Of a stretch of 64,000 bases of DNA, positions 1 through 7,975 are shown one piece after another. The position numbers and the translations under genes were made by a program. Origin of the DNA: Cyclobacterium plantarum (GTDB lineage Bacteria > Bacteroidota > Bacteroidia > Cytophagales > Cyclobacteriaceae); assembly GCF_011290685.1 (NCBI RefSeq), contig NZ_JAANYN010000003.1:417341-481340 (forward strand), in the 5' to 3' direction. Position 1 is the stretch's first letter. Each line of letters opens with the position of its first letter. Under the pieces are notes generated by a model. That model saw only the letters and a list, made by a program, of their open reading frames with translations. It searched no databases and had not been told where the DNA came from.

Positions 1-31
1 AAGCTAATTTCTAAAAGAAAAAAATAAGACT

Positions 32-1702
32 ATGAAATTGATAAAATATATAATTATTCTATTTAGCGTCATTGCAACAAGTTGTTCTCTGGATGAAGTA
101 TGGTATGACAGGGTGGTGCCCCAAACCTTTTTCAAAACGGAGGGGGATGTTTTATCAGCGCTATACCGGCCTTTTACCCATGCAAGATGGTATCTTACCG
201 GAGATCGCTGGATAGCACAGGAATTTTCTGCAGACCAATTTGCACGATCAACAAAAGGAAGGCATTGGTATGACGGAGGTCGTTATGCCCGATACCAACA
301 CCATGAATGGACGCCGGACGAGTCCCAATTGTTTGGAACCTGGAGAGGAACCCTGCAAGGAGTGGCATTAGGGTTAGATGTTAAACAGGATTTGGGTCGC
401 CTGGATTACGCAAGCCTTGCGCTATCAGAAGAAGATAAAGCCGCACATCTAGGCCAATTGGATGCCTTGATTGCATTTTTCTATTTGAGAGGACTTGATT
501 TTTTTGGGGGGCTACCCATATTTACCAGCCTGGATCAGGAAGATGTGCCCAGAAGTACCGATAGGGAAACATTCAATCATATCGAAGCACTGTTACAACA
601 GGCCTTGATTGATTTGGCAGTAAAGGAACCAGACGCACCTCAGGAAGGAGCAATTACAAAAGGAGCTGCTGCTGTAATGTTGGCGAGATTGTATTTTAAT
701 GCGGAAGCCTACATCGGTGAACCCATGTATGATGAGGCAGCCAGGATCTCTGAGGGAATTATTGCCAATGAATATGGGACTTACAGCCTGGATCTGGACT
801 GGAAAGGACCCCACGACTTCGAAAATCACCTATCTCCGGAGATTATATGGTCGATACCTTCTGAATTCAATCGCCTGGAATACACACACTACGGGCACAT
901 GTACCATTATAATTCCCGGGTTTACTTTGATGTGGACTTAGGTTCTAATAATGGCACGCACTTACAGCCATCAAGAAAACCAGATGGAACTTTGTATACA
1001 GAGGAGTTTAAATTGGGATCGCCCTACGAAAAGTTTGAGGATACGGATCTTAGGAAGAAGCCTTTCAGGTATTTGGGTTCGGGTAATTATGAAGGCATGT
1101 TTTTGGTAGGTCCGCAGGTTTCTCCCATAGATGGTGAGCAGGTAATAGGCAATGAGGAGTATAATGGCCAACCCCTTGTATTTGTCGACCAGGTCGGAAG
1201 GTTTTCAGAACTGGGGTCAACCTTTGAAACTATTGATGAGTTGCCTTCTAATATCGGTGCAGGTGAGGAAAATACCGGTGTAAGAATTGTGAAAATCCCA
1301 GTGCCCTCTAGTCAAGACCTTAATTTGAGGTGGGCTGCTGATCATCCTGTTTTTAGATTGGCAGAAGTATATCTGATGTTAGCTGAGTGTCGTCTAAGAA
1401 TGGGGGAAGCCTCTGCCGCAGCAGAGTTGATAAATGAAGTGCGACAAAGAGCTTTTGAGGGCGGCGTTGACCCGAATCCGGCTACGGCCGAAAACCTGGA
1501 CCTTTACCGTATAGCCGATGAATGGGGAATTGAGTTTTTAGGGGAAGGTAGAAGAAGGACCGATCTGATAAGGTTGGGCTTTTTCACTACCGAAAGGTGG
1601 TGGGATCACACCCCCTCTAATTCGGATCATTTGAACCGGTTTCCCGTGCCTACAGAGGCATTATCGGCAAGTAATGTTTTGGAGCAAAATCCCGGGTATT
1701 AA
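32..1702 (+). CDS. RagB/SusD family nutrient-uptake outer membrane lipoprotein
   Basis: Surface glycan-binding lipoprotein of the SusD/RagB type, 556 residues. The N-terminus is a lipoprotein signal (hydrophobic IIILFSVIATSC, lipidated Cys at about 18). The helical TPR-like scaffold shows in the middle (ALIAFFYLRGLDFFGGLP, AVMLARLYFNAE). The C-terminal third has the usual SusD signatures: FRLAEVYLMLAECRLRMG, a stretch ending EFLGEGRRRTDLIRLG, and a final FPVPTEAL...QNPGY. The partner SusC would be expected immediately upstream, and only 31 bases precede this gene, so it probably lies outside the window. The gene ends at a bidirectional terminator shared with the convergent FG-GAP gene. Ligand unknown. 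Family assignment is firm; substrate cannot be inferred. Confidence 0.93.
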   Translation: MKLIKYIIILFSVIATSCSLDEVWYDRVVPQTFFKTEGDVLSALYRPFTHARWYLTGDRWIAQEFSADQFARSTKGRHWYDGGRYARYQHHEWTPDESQLFGTWRGTLQGVALGLDVKQDLGRLDYASLALSEEDKAAHLGQLDALIAFFYLRGLDFFGGLPIFTSLDQEDVPRSTDRETFNHIEALLQQALIDLAVKEPDAPQEGAITKGAAAVMLARLYFNAEAYIGEPMYDEAARISEGIIANEYGTYSLDLDWKGPHDFENHLSPEIIWSIPSEFNRLEYTHYGHMYHYNSRVYFDVDLGSNNGTHLQPSRKPDGTLYTEEFKLGSPYEKFEDTDLRKKPFRYLGSGNYEGMFLVGPQVSPIDGEQVIGNEEYNGQPLVFVDQVGRFSELGSTFETIDELPSNIGAGEENTGVRIVKIPVPSSQDLNLRWAADHPVFRLAEVYLMLAECRLRMGEASAAAELINEVRQRAFEGGVDPNPATAENLDLYRIADEWGIEFLGEGRRRTDLIRLGFFTTERWWDHTPSNSDHLNRFPVPTEALSASNVLEQNPGY

Positions 1703-1757
1703 TATTTTAATGCTTACTTAAGGAGCATCTGGTAAAGGTTTTCTTAGTGGAATTGTA

Positions 1758-1806
1758 TAAATCCGGCCCCGGGTTGTATTTCCGGGAGCCGGATTTATTT
1801 TTCTTT
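1758..1806. terminator. Bidirectional intrinsic terminator
   Basis: A stem pairs 1758-1767 (TAAATCCGGC) with 1788-1797 (GCCGGATTTA). The inner bases (CCGG/CCGG) extend it around a short loop. It is followed by ATTTTTCTTTT on the + strand, and an A-rich upstream arm gives a weak T tract on the - strand. It lies between two convergent genes, as expected for a shared terminator. Confidence 0.8.
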
Positions 1807-1847
1807 TCAAAAATGAAAAGGGTTTTTTGTGTATTATGGTGAAAGGG

Positions 1848-4800
1848 TTATTCCTTTCCAAATTTTAACTTATATAACTCCGGTTTTTCATTGTTATACG
1901 TGACTAACGCATAGTGTTCATTGTCAAAGTTGATGATAGCTAAGTCTCTAACTGCCTTTTGGGTGAAGTTTAAACCCAACTGGTCTCCGTCTAATATTTT
2001 TCCTCCAGCAGTAATGATATTTCCTGAAAGACTTCCATATCGTCCATGATAGGGGGTTACCCCAAAATAATTACCCCCAGCCAAAACTTCTTCCTTACCG
2101 TCACCATTAAAGTCATATTTTAAAAAGGAGGTCAGTGGTGCTACCTGTAATGATGTTTCAAAGGCTTCAAAAGTATAACCATCACCGGAATTGAGTAGGT
2201 AACCTGATGCCAGATTATGGACTGTCAAAAGAGAAGCATTTTCCAGCTGCGCTTCGTCAAATATTTCCTCCACAGGTTTGCCGGCAAAATCCGAGTAAGC
2301 AGTGAACTTTCTCCTAATAACGCTCATTTGGCTGCCCAGCTCATCCAGGCCTGCAACCGTATAATACTTTCCGTTTTTTTCGTAAGCCACTATGGTTTCG
2401 GTGCGCCCATTATCATCAAAATCCGAATAATACATTTTTAATGGACTATTTTGAGTTGCTTTAAATTTTGTGTTTAACCCCCAATTCCCCAGCAGGAAAT
2501 CCATATTACCGTCCCCATTAATGTCAAATGGAATGATCGTTTGCCAAAGACCATTTAGATTTTGATCTATTAGATCATTGGTAATATCCTTTAAAACACC
2601 ATTTTGATTGCGAAGAAACCGCGGACTCATCCATTCCCCCACCACGATTAGGTCCTCCCAACCATCCCCGTCAAAATCTGTCCAAAGGGCGTCTGTTACC
2701 ATTCCGATATGCTCCAGGTCTTTGTTTTCGATGATGTCAAAGCTGTCTTTTTTATTTATTAGAAGATAAGATCTGGGAAGTTTTCCAAAATCATTTGCAA
2801 CTGCTGCCCCTCCAATAAAAAGGTCTATGTTGCCATCTTTGTCATAATCCTGTGCTTTTACTACTGATCCATTTTCAAAATAGGAAGGCAGCGTACGCTT
2901 ACTAAATCCAGCCTTGCTATTGATGTATAGCCGATCCCTCAAAGTCTCATTTTTGTCCGTAAACTCTCCACCTGCAGAGACAATGAACAAATCATTTCTC
3001 CCGTCATTATTCAAGTCTTCTATGGTAGCCGATACATCTTCATAAATAGAATCATTGCCGATGGCTTCTACGTGGTTTTCGACAAAACGGTCAGGCGTTT
3101 GAAGGAAAATACGGGCTGGCTGGCCGGTAGCGCCTCCAAAGAATATATCTTCACGACCATCTCCATCCAGGTCTTTGACGACAACAGCAGGACCTTTGTC
3201 AGATATTTTGTAGGGGATGAGTCTCTGGCGGTTGAAATCTATAAACCTGTTTTCCTGGTGTTCATAATCTAATCCGGGTAACGGCGCTACTTTTCGAAAC
3301 CATGTCTCGGGCTTGGGGAAAAGTCGCGAATAATCCAGTTTTTTGCGATCTTCTTGAGGTTTTAATTTCACGGTTTGATTTACTGCGATCTCATACTTCA
3401 TCTCGAATGTATTATCCGGCCAGATCACAAGTAGAGAATCTATTTGCTGGAGACTTCCATACCCAAAATGAATCAATGGCTCAGAGGAGGATTGAAAGCC
3501 TCTTGTAGTATACAATTGCTTTAACTGCATTTTTCCTTGATGCCAGGATATTACCTTCGTGCCGATTCCAAACGTATTGGGAGCGGTGAAATTTACTTTA
3601 ATTTTTAAATAGGCAGAATTTTCTTTTAAATTGTTTAGATATAATGTGGCCGGCTCATTGAGGTTATTGGTTACCAAATCCAGGTCTCCGTCATTGTCCA
3701 AATCTGCCCATGCGGCACCGTTGGAGATATTTGGTGTATCTGAAATCCATTTACCGGATTTGTCTGAAAACCGAAGATCTTCCCTTCCTTCAAAAATATA
3801 GTTTTTCACTTTTCCAGGAGGCATTTTTTTCAGTGCCTCCTGATCGAAAACACTGGAAGAATTAAATTTTCGTTCTATTTCCTCACTGGAAATATAATTG
3901 ATGTAGTCATGATCATTGGGTCGTCGAGCTATACCGGTGGATATAAATAAATCCTGCTTACCATCCAAATCAAAATCAGCGATTAGCGGGCTCCAGCTCC
4001 AATCGGTTGCTGCTACATTACCAAATAAGGCAATTTCCTGAAAATATTCACCGGAACGGTTGATTTGCAACATGTTACGGGCGTATTGGGGATGATATTT
4101 TAGGCGTTCGATTTTCAGGTCATGTGTGTAAATCGGATCATCACTCATAGATGATTTAAGCACCTTTTCATCTTCAGGAAGCATGTCGAGGGTGAGAATA
4201 TCCACAAAGCCGTCATGGTTGATGTCTGAGGCATCATTACCCATTGAAAATCTGCTTACCTGGCTGAATTTTTCCTTAAGTTGTTCAGAAAAGGTGCCGT
4301 CTCCGTTGTTGATGTAATAATAGTCGTCTTCATGAAAATCGTTGCTAATATAGAGATCAGTATATCCGTCATTATTAAAATCGGAAGTTGCCAATCCTAA
4401 ACCATAGCCATTGGCACCACCATAAATTCCGGCTTCCTGGCTTACGTCTACGAATATTCCGCCCTCATTTTTCAGTAATTTATCTCCACTTTCATCGATT
4501 CGGTCATTCCTTATTTCCGAGGGACCATACGAATTAACAGTATGTACCGAATGGTTTAATAGGTACATATCCAAGTCTCCGTCGTTATCGTAGTCAAAAA
4601 AGGCAGCCATTGTGGAATAATTTTGGAAATCCAGGCCATATTTCTTTCCTTCCTGGGCAAATGTAAGGTCTCCATTGTTAATAAACAGTTCATTTTTGCC
4701 TTGCAAGCCGTGAATTCCTACTACGGCGCATACATAAATATCAAGATGGCCGTCTCCGTTCACATCTGCCATGCTAACACCGGTATTCCAGTCAGAAGTA

Positions 4801-5108
4801 CCGGCAACTCCAGCCTTTTCCGTGATGTCCTCAAATTCCATATCCCCTTTATTTAGAAACAGTTTATTTGGGACTTGATTTCCGGTGAAATAAATGTCTT
4901 GGAGGCCGTCATTGTTAATATCACCAATGGCTACACCTCCACCATTATAAAAATAGAGGTAATACAGAATGCTAATATTAGGAGTCTCCGATAATTTATT
5001 AGTGAAATCTAATTTTGAAACCTGAGGTGTGAATAGGTAGTCTGTATCCTTTTCCTCAGAGCATCCTAAAAATGTAAAAAATAATAGTGCAACCGCAAGG
5101 TGTCTCAT
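1848..5108 (-). CDS. FG-GAP/VCBS repeat lipoprotein with ASPIC/UnbV domain
   Basis: Large secreted lipoprotein, 1,086 residues. It starts with a signal ending LFFTFLGC (lipobox Cys about 16). It carries many calcium-binding FG-GAP/VCBS blades with DxNxDGxxD cores, for example DINNDGLQD (~63), DVNGDGHLD (~115), DYDNDGDLD (~172), DFNNDGYTD (~243), DLDNDGDLD (~469) and further copies in the second half. A ASPIC/UnbV domain sits at roughly 510-580 (NTFGIGTKV, then FGYGSLQQIDSLLVIWP). Such proteins form seven-bladed propellers on the surface of Bacteroidota and often lie near SusCD genes. Their biochemical role is not established; carbohydrate or protein binding is the usual guess. A promoter of Bacteroidota type lies upstream. 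Confidence 0.9.
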   Translation of the reverse strand: MRHLAVALLFFTFLGCSEEKDTDYLFTPQVSKLDFTNKLSETPNISILYYLYFYNGGGVAIGDINNDGLQDIYFTGNQVPNKLFLNKGDMEFEDITEKAGVAGTSDWNTGVSMADVNGDGHLDIYVCAVVGIHGLQGKNELFINNGDLTFAQEGKKYGLDFQNYSTMAAFFDYDNDGDLDMYLLNHSVHTVNSYGPSEIRNDRIDESGDKLLKNEGGIFVDVSQEAGIYGGANGYGLGLATSDFNNDGYTDLYISNDFHEDDYYYINNGDGTFSEQLKEKFSQVSRFSMGNDASDINHDGFVDILTLDMLPEDEKVLKSSMSDDPIYTHDLKIERLKYHPQYARNMLQINRSGEYFQEIALFGNVAATDWSWSPLIADFDLDGKQDLFISTGIARRPNDHDYINYISSEEIERKFNSSSVFDQEALKKMPPGKVKNYIFEGREDLRFSDKSGKWISDTPNISNGAAWADLDNDGDLDLVTNNLNEPATLYLNNLKENSAYLKIKVNFTAPNTFGIGTKVISWHQGKMQLKQLYTTRGFQSSSEPLIHFGYGSLQQIDSLLVIWPDNTFEMKYEIAVNQTVKLKPQEDRKKLDYSRLFPKPETWFRKVAPLPGLDYEHQENRFIDFNRQRLIPYKISDKGPAVVVKDLDGDGREDIFFGGATGQPARIFLQTPDRFVENHVEAIGNDSIYEDVSATIEDLNNDGRNDLFIVSAGGEFTDKNETLRDRLYINSKAGFSKRTLPSYFENGSVVKAQDYDKDGNIDLFIGGAAVANDFGKLPRSYLLINKKDSFDIIENKDLEHIGMVTDALWTDFDGDGWEDLIVVGEWMSPRFLRNQNGVLKDITNDLIDQNLNGLWQTIIPFDINGDGNMDFLLGNWGLNTKFKATQNSPLKMYYSDFDDNGRTETIVAYEKNGKYYTVAGLDELGSQMSVIRRKFTAYSDFAGKPVEEIFDEAQLENASLLTVHNLASGYLLNSGDGYTFEAFETSLQVAPLTSFLKYDFNGDGKEEVLAGGNYFGVTPYHGRYGSLSGNIITAGGKILDGDQLGLNFTQKAVRDLAIINFDNEHYALVTYNNEKPELYKLKFGKE

Positions 5109-5125
5109 TTTTCTTTGTTTTGATT

Positions 5126-5156
5126 CAAAATCACTAATTTAGTAATTTGAATCAAA
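5126..5156 (-). promoter_or_regulatory. Bacteroidota-type promoter of the FG-GAP gene
   Basis: Read on the - strand, TTTG (5156-5153) is followed by exactly 19 bases and then TGATTTTG (5133-5126). This matches the primary-sigma consensus TTTG-N19-TAnnTTTG except for one base in the -7 box. The leader would be roughly 10-20 nt before the ATG at 5108. Upstream bases 5157-5397 hold no gene I can see. Confidence 0.6.
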
Positions 5157-5397
5157 CTGAATAGATTTGTCACTCTATTTTTCTAACTAAAACAGATGAG
5201 TTTGCAGATCTCTTGTTGTCTGTGCTTTTTTCAGATTGTATTTTTATAGCATATCCTTGAACAGTTATAATGGCTGGGTTACCAAATCAACAGACCCTTT
5301 TTCATGCCAATCCAACTTTAATATGTCTTCCTGAAAACCAAAAATCAAGTGAAATTTTATGTAAATGTCACTACGATTAGAGAGTTAATTTTTCCGA

Positions 5398-6150
5398 TCA
5401 CCCTCCCCAATTTTGGCTAAAGCCGGGGTCCATGAAATCTCATTTTAGAGAATGGGCTAAAGCCACATTCCTATTGAGGGATGTTTGCCATTGATTTATA
5501 GGTTTTAATTTTAGGATCAATTCGCTTTTATCAATTGCCTCCTGCTTCAGCTGGAGGCAATTAATTGGGTTATCAGCATCATTGGCTTTAGCCAAAATTT
5601 TTCCCGGAAGGCCCTTGTGCCCCAAAACCTCCCCAATTTTGGCTAAAGCCGGGGTCCATGAAATCTCATTCTAGGGATGGGGCTAAAGCCGCCATCCTAT
5701 TGAGGAAAGAATGCCAATCAATTATTACTCAATTGCCCACTGCTTCAGCTGTGGGCAATAAAGAGGCACTGCACCTATTGGCTTTAGCCAAATCCTATAT
5801 CGGTAAGGTATTAGTTTCCGAATTTCCCAAATCCTTCCCCAGTTTTGGCTGAAGCCGGGATTTATTAACTCTCATTCTAAGGATGGGGCTAAAGCCGCGA
5901 TCCTATTGAAAGGAGACAGGTCATTGATAATGGGTTAAAAATAGAAAACCGGACTCCTATTACTCAATTGCCCACTGCTTCAGCTGTGGGTTATAAAGGG
6001 GTACTGCACCTATTGGCTTTAGCCAAATCCTATATCGATAAGGTATTAATTTCCAAATTTCCCCAAATCTCTCCCCAATTTTGTCTAAAGCCGGGAGGTT
6101 GGGAAAACGATCTATATGGTATGAGGCTATATCCTTTTGAGGTGAGATTG
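5398..6150. repeat. Tandem array (3.5 units) of a ~220 bp hairpin-rich repeat
   Basis: Units run at about 5398-5629, 5630-5833, 5834-6065 and a partial one at 6066-6150. Each full unit has the same ordered blocks: CAATTTTGGCTAAAGCCGGG; then GGGCTAAAGCC plus ATCCTATTGA; then a hairpin AATTGCCnnn-TGCTTCAGCT-nnnGGCAA; then TTGGCTTTAGCCAAA, which is the inverse of the first block. The hairpin arms co-vary: TCC/GGA in the first unit, CAC/GTG in the second. The third unit has lost part of its right arm. Short reading frames across the array differ between units and look incidental. A fifth copy lies at 7690-7945. Not a CRISPR: the units are long, there are no spacers, and the units are contiguous. 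Function unknown. Confidence 0.85.
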
Positions 6151-6158
6151 TTTTTTTT

Positions 6159-7370
6159 TTATTGTATGTATTTATCCTTTAGTTTCATCATTACAATAAC
6201 AGGGTTGTCCTCAGGCTCAATTTTTCCAACACCGGGGATTTCTATGGTTTTGCCTTCATTGCTGTGCCAGGGTAGGACAATATCTACCAGGTAATTTTCG
6301 TGCAAAACCTCATGGTTAACAGCATAATAATAAGAACTTAGGTAGACCTTTTCCGGATAATTGGTTAAATCATTTATGATATCCTTTGTATGGAAGGTCT
6401 GATTGGTTTTTTTGAAGTGAAAATGATGGTGCAATTGGTTTCTACCGGCCGTTTTGAAATAGTAAGTAAACGCCGAAATATTCGAATCGTAAATATTTAG
6501 GACCGGGAAAGATGCCAGACCCTTCGTTTGATCACCTGCATACAAATATTCCTGTTGTTCTTTGGTGCTTTTTAGTCCTATGGAATGGTCTATACCATAA
6601 TTACCGAAATCAACTGTCAAAATCGGAAGCGCTTCCATATTTAAAAGCTGGTAAAAAGTGTTGTTATACAATAGCGAAATAAAAATTTCTCCCTGCTTGT
6701 TGGTGGTAAAACTTTCGGAATTTGGGGAAAACGTCGATCCTTCGGTTATTATATGCTTATCAAAAAGCGAATGTTGAAGTTTTCCTCCCTTCACAACTAA
6801 TATGTCTGCATTGGTAATTTTGCTTCCTATGGTATTTTCCTGCTGCTGTGCGGAAAAATAGTAAATATCGTTATCCTTTTCTTTTCTCATCGTATTGGCA
6901 AATGGAAGGGATATCTCCTGTTCATTCAAATATTCAAAGGTTATGTTTTCGTATTGAATAATGCGTGATTTCTCCCCTCTGTAATCAAACACTTCAATGT
7001 ATTCCTCCTCCTCATCCACTAAAACCTGATACAATATGCCGTATTCATCGGGACCTGATCCGTGCTTACTGAGTTTGGAAAGAAATTTGCCTTTCTTATT
7101 AAATACAAAAACGGCCTTTAAATCTCTGTCAATTGCGTAAATATACTTATTCTTGATAATGATCTCCCGTGTACGCACCATCATGCTATTTTCATTGGTC
7201 TCAAGAGGAATATAAGTTACCGAATCCACCAATGCTGACAAGAGAATGGACTGATCTGCCTCAGGGGGATTTATGGTCAAAACATTATCTGCTAATGGCT
7301 CTTTCTCCCCGCATCCTGTCCAGAAAAAGAGAGGCATAACGATGAGTATTAAATGAAGGAAACTTTTCAT
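6159..7370 (-). CDS. 6-bladed beta-propeller lipoprotein
   Basis: Predicted outer-membrane or periplasmic lipoprotein, 403 residues, with signal LILIVMPLFFWTGC. After it comes the sequence typical of the Bacteroidota '6-bladed beta-propeller' family: SVTYIPLETNENSMM, then IIIKNKYIYAIDRDLKAVFVFNKKG and a blade motif G-x-GPDEY around residue 100. The family is common in gut and marine Bacteroidota, often near SusCD-like systems, but has no proven activity. The gene stands alone, with the repeat array 9 bases beyond its stop and a relic of another propeller gene plus a further repeat unit on its upstream side. This suggests a site of repeated insertion or loss. No strong promoter motif was found upstream (7371-7530). 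Confidence 0.85.
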   Translation of the reverse strand: MKSFLHLILIVMPLFFWTGCGEKEPLADNVLTINPPEADQSILLSALVDSVTYIPLETNENSMMVRTREIIIKNKYIYAIDRDLKAVFVFNKKGKFLSKLSKHGSGPDEYGILYQVLVDEEEEYIEVFDYRGEKSRIIQYENITFEYLNEQEISLPFANTMRKEKDNDIYYFSAQQQENTIGSKITNADILVVKGGKLQHSLFDKHIITEGSTFSPNSESFTTNKQGEIFISLLYNNTFYQLLNMEALPILTVDFGNYGIDHSIGLKSTKEQQEYLYAGDQTKGLASFPVLNIYDSNISAFTYYFKTAGRNQLHHHFHFKKTNQTFHTKDIINDLTNYPEKVYLSSYYYAVNHEVLHENYLVDIVLPWHSNEGKTIEIPGVGKIEPEDNPVIVMMKLKDKYIQ

Positions 7371-7530
7371 TGGAAAAATATTTGAGAAAAATCAGATCAT
7401 ATTTAGAGAGTCAATCTTATAGTATTGAGAAGTAATTTTAGTTAATTATTCTCCCCGAAGTCAAATATTAGATGAATGAATGCTTTTGGCTACCCTAAGT
7501 AATCTCCATAGGTTTCAATTTAATTCTGTT

Positions 7531-7692
7531 TTATCTTAAATCCAACTTTATCAGACTAAGTTCTTTGCCAATAAATGCCGCTGCTTGCAAAATTTGGTTT
7601 TCCTCCTCTATGGCAATGGACCTTACCAGATGATCCAAAGTGAGTTTTTTGACGGGATTACCCTTTCAGTCGAATACATATGCGATAGCCTA
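7531..7692 (-). pseudogene. Relic of the C-terminal blade of a second 6-bladed beta-propeller protein
   Basis: Reading the - strand from about 7692 to the stop at 7531 gives AIAYVFD, then a TGA stop, then KGNPVKKLTLDHLVRS, then IAIEEENQILQAAAF, then IGKELSLIKLDLR. This is the usual last-blade pattern of TolB-like 6-bladed propeller lipoproteins (VFDxxGNPxKxxxLD...IAIDEENxxIY). There is no start codon, one internal stop, and the similarity ends where the dispersed repeat begins at about 7690. It differs from the C-terminus of the intact propeller next door, so it is not a simple partial duplication of it. Assignment to the family is by eye. Confidence 0.55.
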
Positions 7693-7945
7693 TTTTTGGC
7701 TAAAGCCAGGAAAAATTGTATTTAATTCTATGGAATGGGCTAAAGCCGCATTCCTATTGAGGGATGTTAGCCATTGATTTTTTGGTTTTTATTTTAGGAT
7801 CAATTCTCTTTTATCAATTGCCTCCTGCTTCAGCTGGAGGCAATTAATTGGGTTATTAGCATCATTGGCTTTTGAAATCCGATTAATAGGATGGAGCTAT
7901 ATCCTATTGAGGGAAAAATCTTCCTAACGCTCAAACCTTATATTC
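7690..7945. repeat. Fifth, isolated copy of the ~220 bp hairpin repeat
   Basis: It carries TTTTGGCTAAAGCC, GGGCTAAAGCCGC-ATTCCTATTGAGGG, and the hairpin TTGCCTCC-TGCTTCAGCT-GGAGGCAA, which is the TCC/GGA form as in the first unit of the array at 5398. The last inverse block is degraded (TTGGCTTTTGAAATCC). It sits between the propeller relic and the 3' end of the TonB receptor gene. Confidence 0.8.
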
Positions 7946-7975
7946 GCAATGTGGGTAATTTTGCATTTTTTGTAT

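Noticed and set aside
5398-6150. Tandem repeats considered as a CRISPR array
   Set aside because: Units are about 220 bp and contiguous, with no short direct repeats or unique spacers and no cas genes.
5658-6294. Similar short open frames in the repeat array (about 64 and 108 codons)
   Set aside because: They follow the repeat blocks, differ in length and end, run into the neighbouring gene on the other strand, and have no start signals.
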